Source: Acetofilamentum sp.
GTDB lineage: Bacteria > Bacteroidota > Bacteroidia > Bacteroidales > JAFGUD01
Length of the DNA: 6,505 nt
Reading direction: 5' to 3'
NCBI GenBank assembly: GCA_020722645.1
Contig: DYKL01000203.1
Span: 1-6,505 of the forward strand
Shown: one piece after another, positions 6,326-6,505 of the stretch
Position numbering within the stretch: the stretch's first letter is position 1
How the letters are laid out: the number at the start of each line of letters is the position of its first letter
Notes under the pieces: generated by a model
Told to the model about the DNA's origin: nothing
Database searches by the model: none
The model's input: only the letters and a program-made list of their open reading frames with translations
Translations under genes and position numbers: made by a program

Positions 6326-6350
6326 GTTAATGAAGGCGGGTTTACTTCCT
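6326..6350 (+). repeat. Degenerate fifth unit start, end of the array
   Basis: GTTAATGAAGGCGGG followed by a diverged TTCC stretch matches the first ~20 bases of a unit (left arm of H1), closest to unit 1. Homology then stops, apart from a short CTTCAAGCAGGAC-like echo near 6371-6383 of the bases that follow the H1 left arm. The right arm of H1, H2 and H3 are absent, so no full structure can form here. Confidence 0.6.
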
Positions 6351-6505
6351 TCCAGCCAGTGAGAAAAGTTCTTCAAGCAGGACGATAGTTCATGATTACA
6401 ACTTTTTTCAGCGAAGCTAAATCTCGAACAGCTATTGGGATAATTGGTTTTATTACCTAAGTTTAATGCAATTTTTATACATTACTTTTTAAAGTATTGA
6501 ATATG
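6351..6505. other. AT-rich stretch with no supportable gene
   Basis: No convincing coding region, RNA gene or terminator is seen. A 22-codon frame from ATG 6392 to TAA 6460 and a 7-bp inverted repeat (6364-6370 with 6400-6406) are both within chance expectation. The window ends on an ATG (6503-6505) that could open a gene beyond the edge, but nothing upstream supports it clearly; TAAGTTTA near 6458 is one base from a -7 box. Confidence 0.5.

Larger units (their letters stand above)
5688..6350 (+). repeat. Tandem array of four ~160-bp structured non-coding units plus a partial fifth
   Basis: Units start at 5688, 5846, 6006 and 6166, each at a GTTAATG, and a degenerate fifth begins at 6326. 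Periods are 158, 160, 160 and 160 bp. The period is not a multiple of three and every frame is broken by stops, so this is not a protein repeat. Each unit is three inverted repeats in a row: H1 (23-nt arms, long branched loop), H2 (25-nt near-palindrome) and H3 (17-nt arms, 3-nt loop). They leave only about 7 bases per unit outside a dyad. Wobble pairs in H1 and H3 are G-U only when the + strand is read, so a + sense RNA is favoured. I do not recognise the family. No exact promoter box is seen upstream; the nearest is GAATTTTG at 5668-5675, one base off TAnnTTTG. Confidence 0.9.

Noticed and set aside
5688..6350. CRISPR array
   Set aside because: The period is ~160 bp with the whole unit repeated, there are no short repeats separated by unique spacers, and there are no cas genes.
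5688..6350. Integron attC cassette array
   Set aside because: Units start with GTTAATG, which does not fit the GTTRRRY core. No matching RYYYAAC site pairs with it, the units carry no cassette genes and are near-identical, and no integrase is visible.
6392..6460. Small 22-residue protein after the array
   Set aside because: It is very short, has no recognisable family, promoter or ribosome-binding signal, and is within chance expectation.

Overview
This is an AT-rich window from a member of the Bacteroidota, probably a chromosome. Three things point there: exact TAnnTTTG boxes (the Bacteroidota -7 promoter element) upstream of two genes, no clear Shine-Dalgarno sequences, and protein types common in that phylum (a propeller/VWA/OmpA cell-envelope protein and a compact nicotinate phosphoribosyltransferase). 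The exact genus cannot be read from the window.

Layout. At 1-151 there is a leader with a perfect 9-bp hairpin and two possible promoter boxes. At 152-1276 (+) is a family 4 glycosyltransferase. It converges on 1413-4121 (-), a large secreted protein with an N-terminal beta-propeller, a von Willebrand A domain and a C-terminal OmpA peptidoglycan-binding domain. The two genes share a symmetric A/T-flanked terminator at 1375-1410. A 90-bp divergent promoter region (4122-4211) separates that gene from pncB (4212-5375, +), the nicotinate phosphoribosyltransferase of NAD salvage. At 5400-5621 (-) is the broken 5' part of an IS3-type transposase orfA, with a probable IS end up to about 5687.

From 5688 to about 6350 there is a non-coding tandem array of four units of 158, 160, 160 and 160 bp plus a degenerate fifth start. 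This is the most unusual part of the window. Each unit is built almost entirely from three consecutive inverted repeats: a long branched hairpin with 23-nt arms, a 25-nt near-palindrome, and a hairpin with 17-nt arms and a 3-nt loop. The five arm differences between units in the long hairpin all keep base pairing if G-U pairs are allowed on the + strand, which points to a + sense structured RNA (or + strand single-stranded DNA). I do not recognise it as a named RNA or repeat family. The last ~155 bp hold no supportable gene.

The three intact genes (sugar transfer, envelope/peptidoglycan attachment, NAD salvage) are each transcribed on their own and do not form an operon or an obvious joint system. 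The accessory character lies in the IS remnant and the tandem array.
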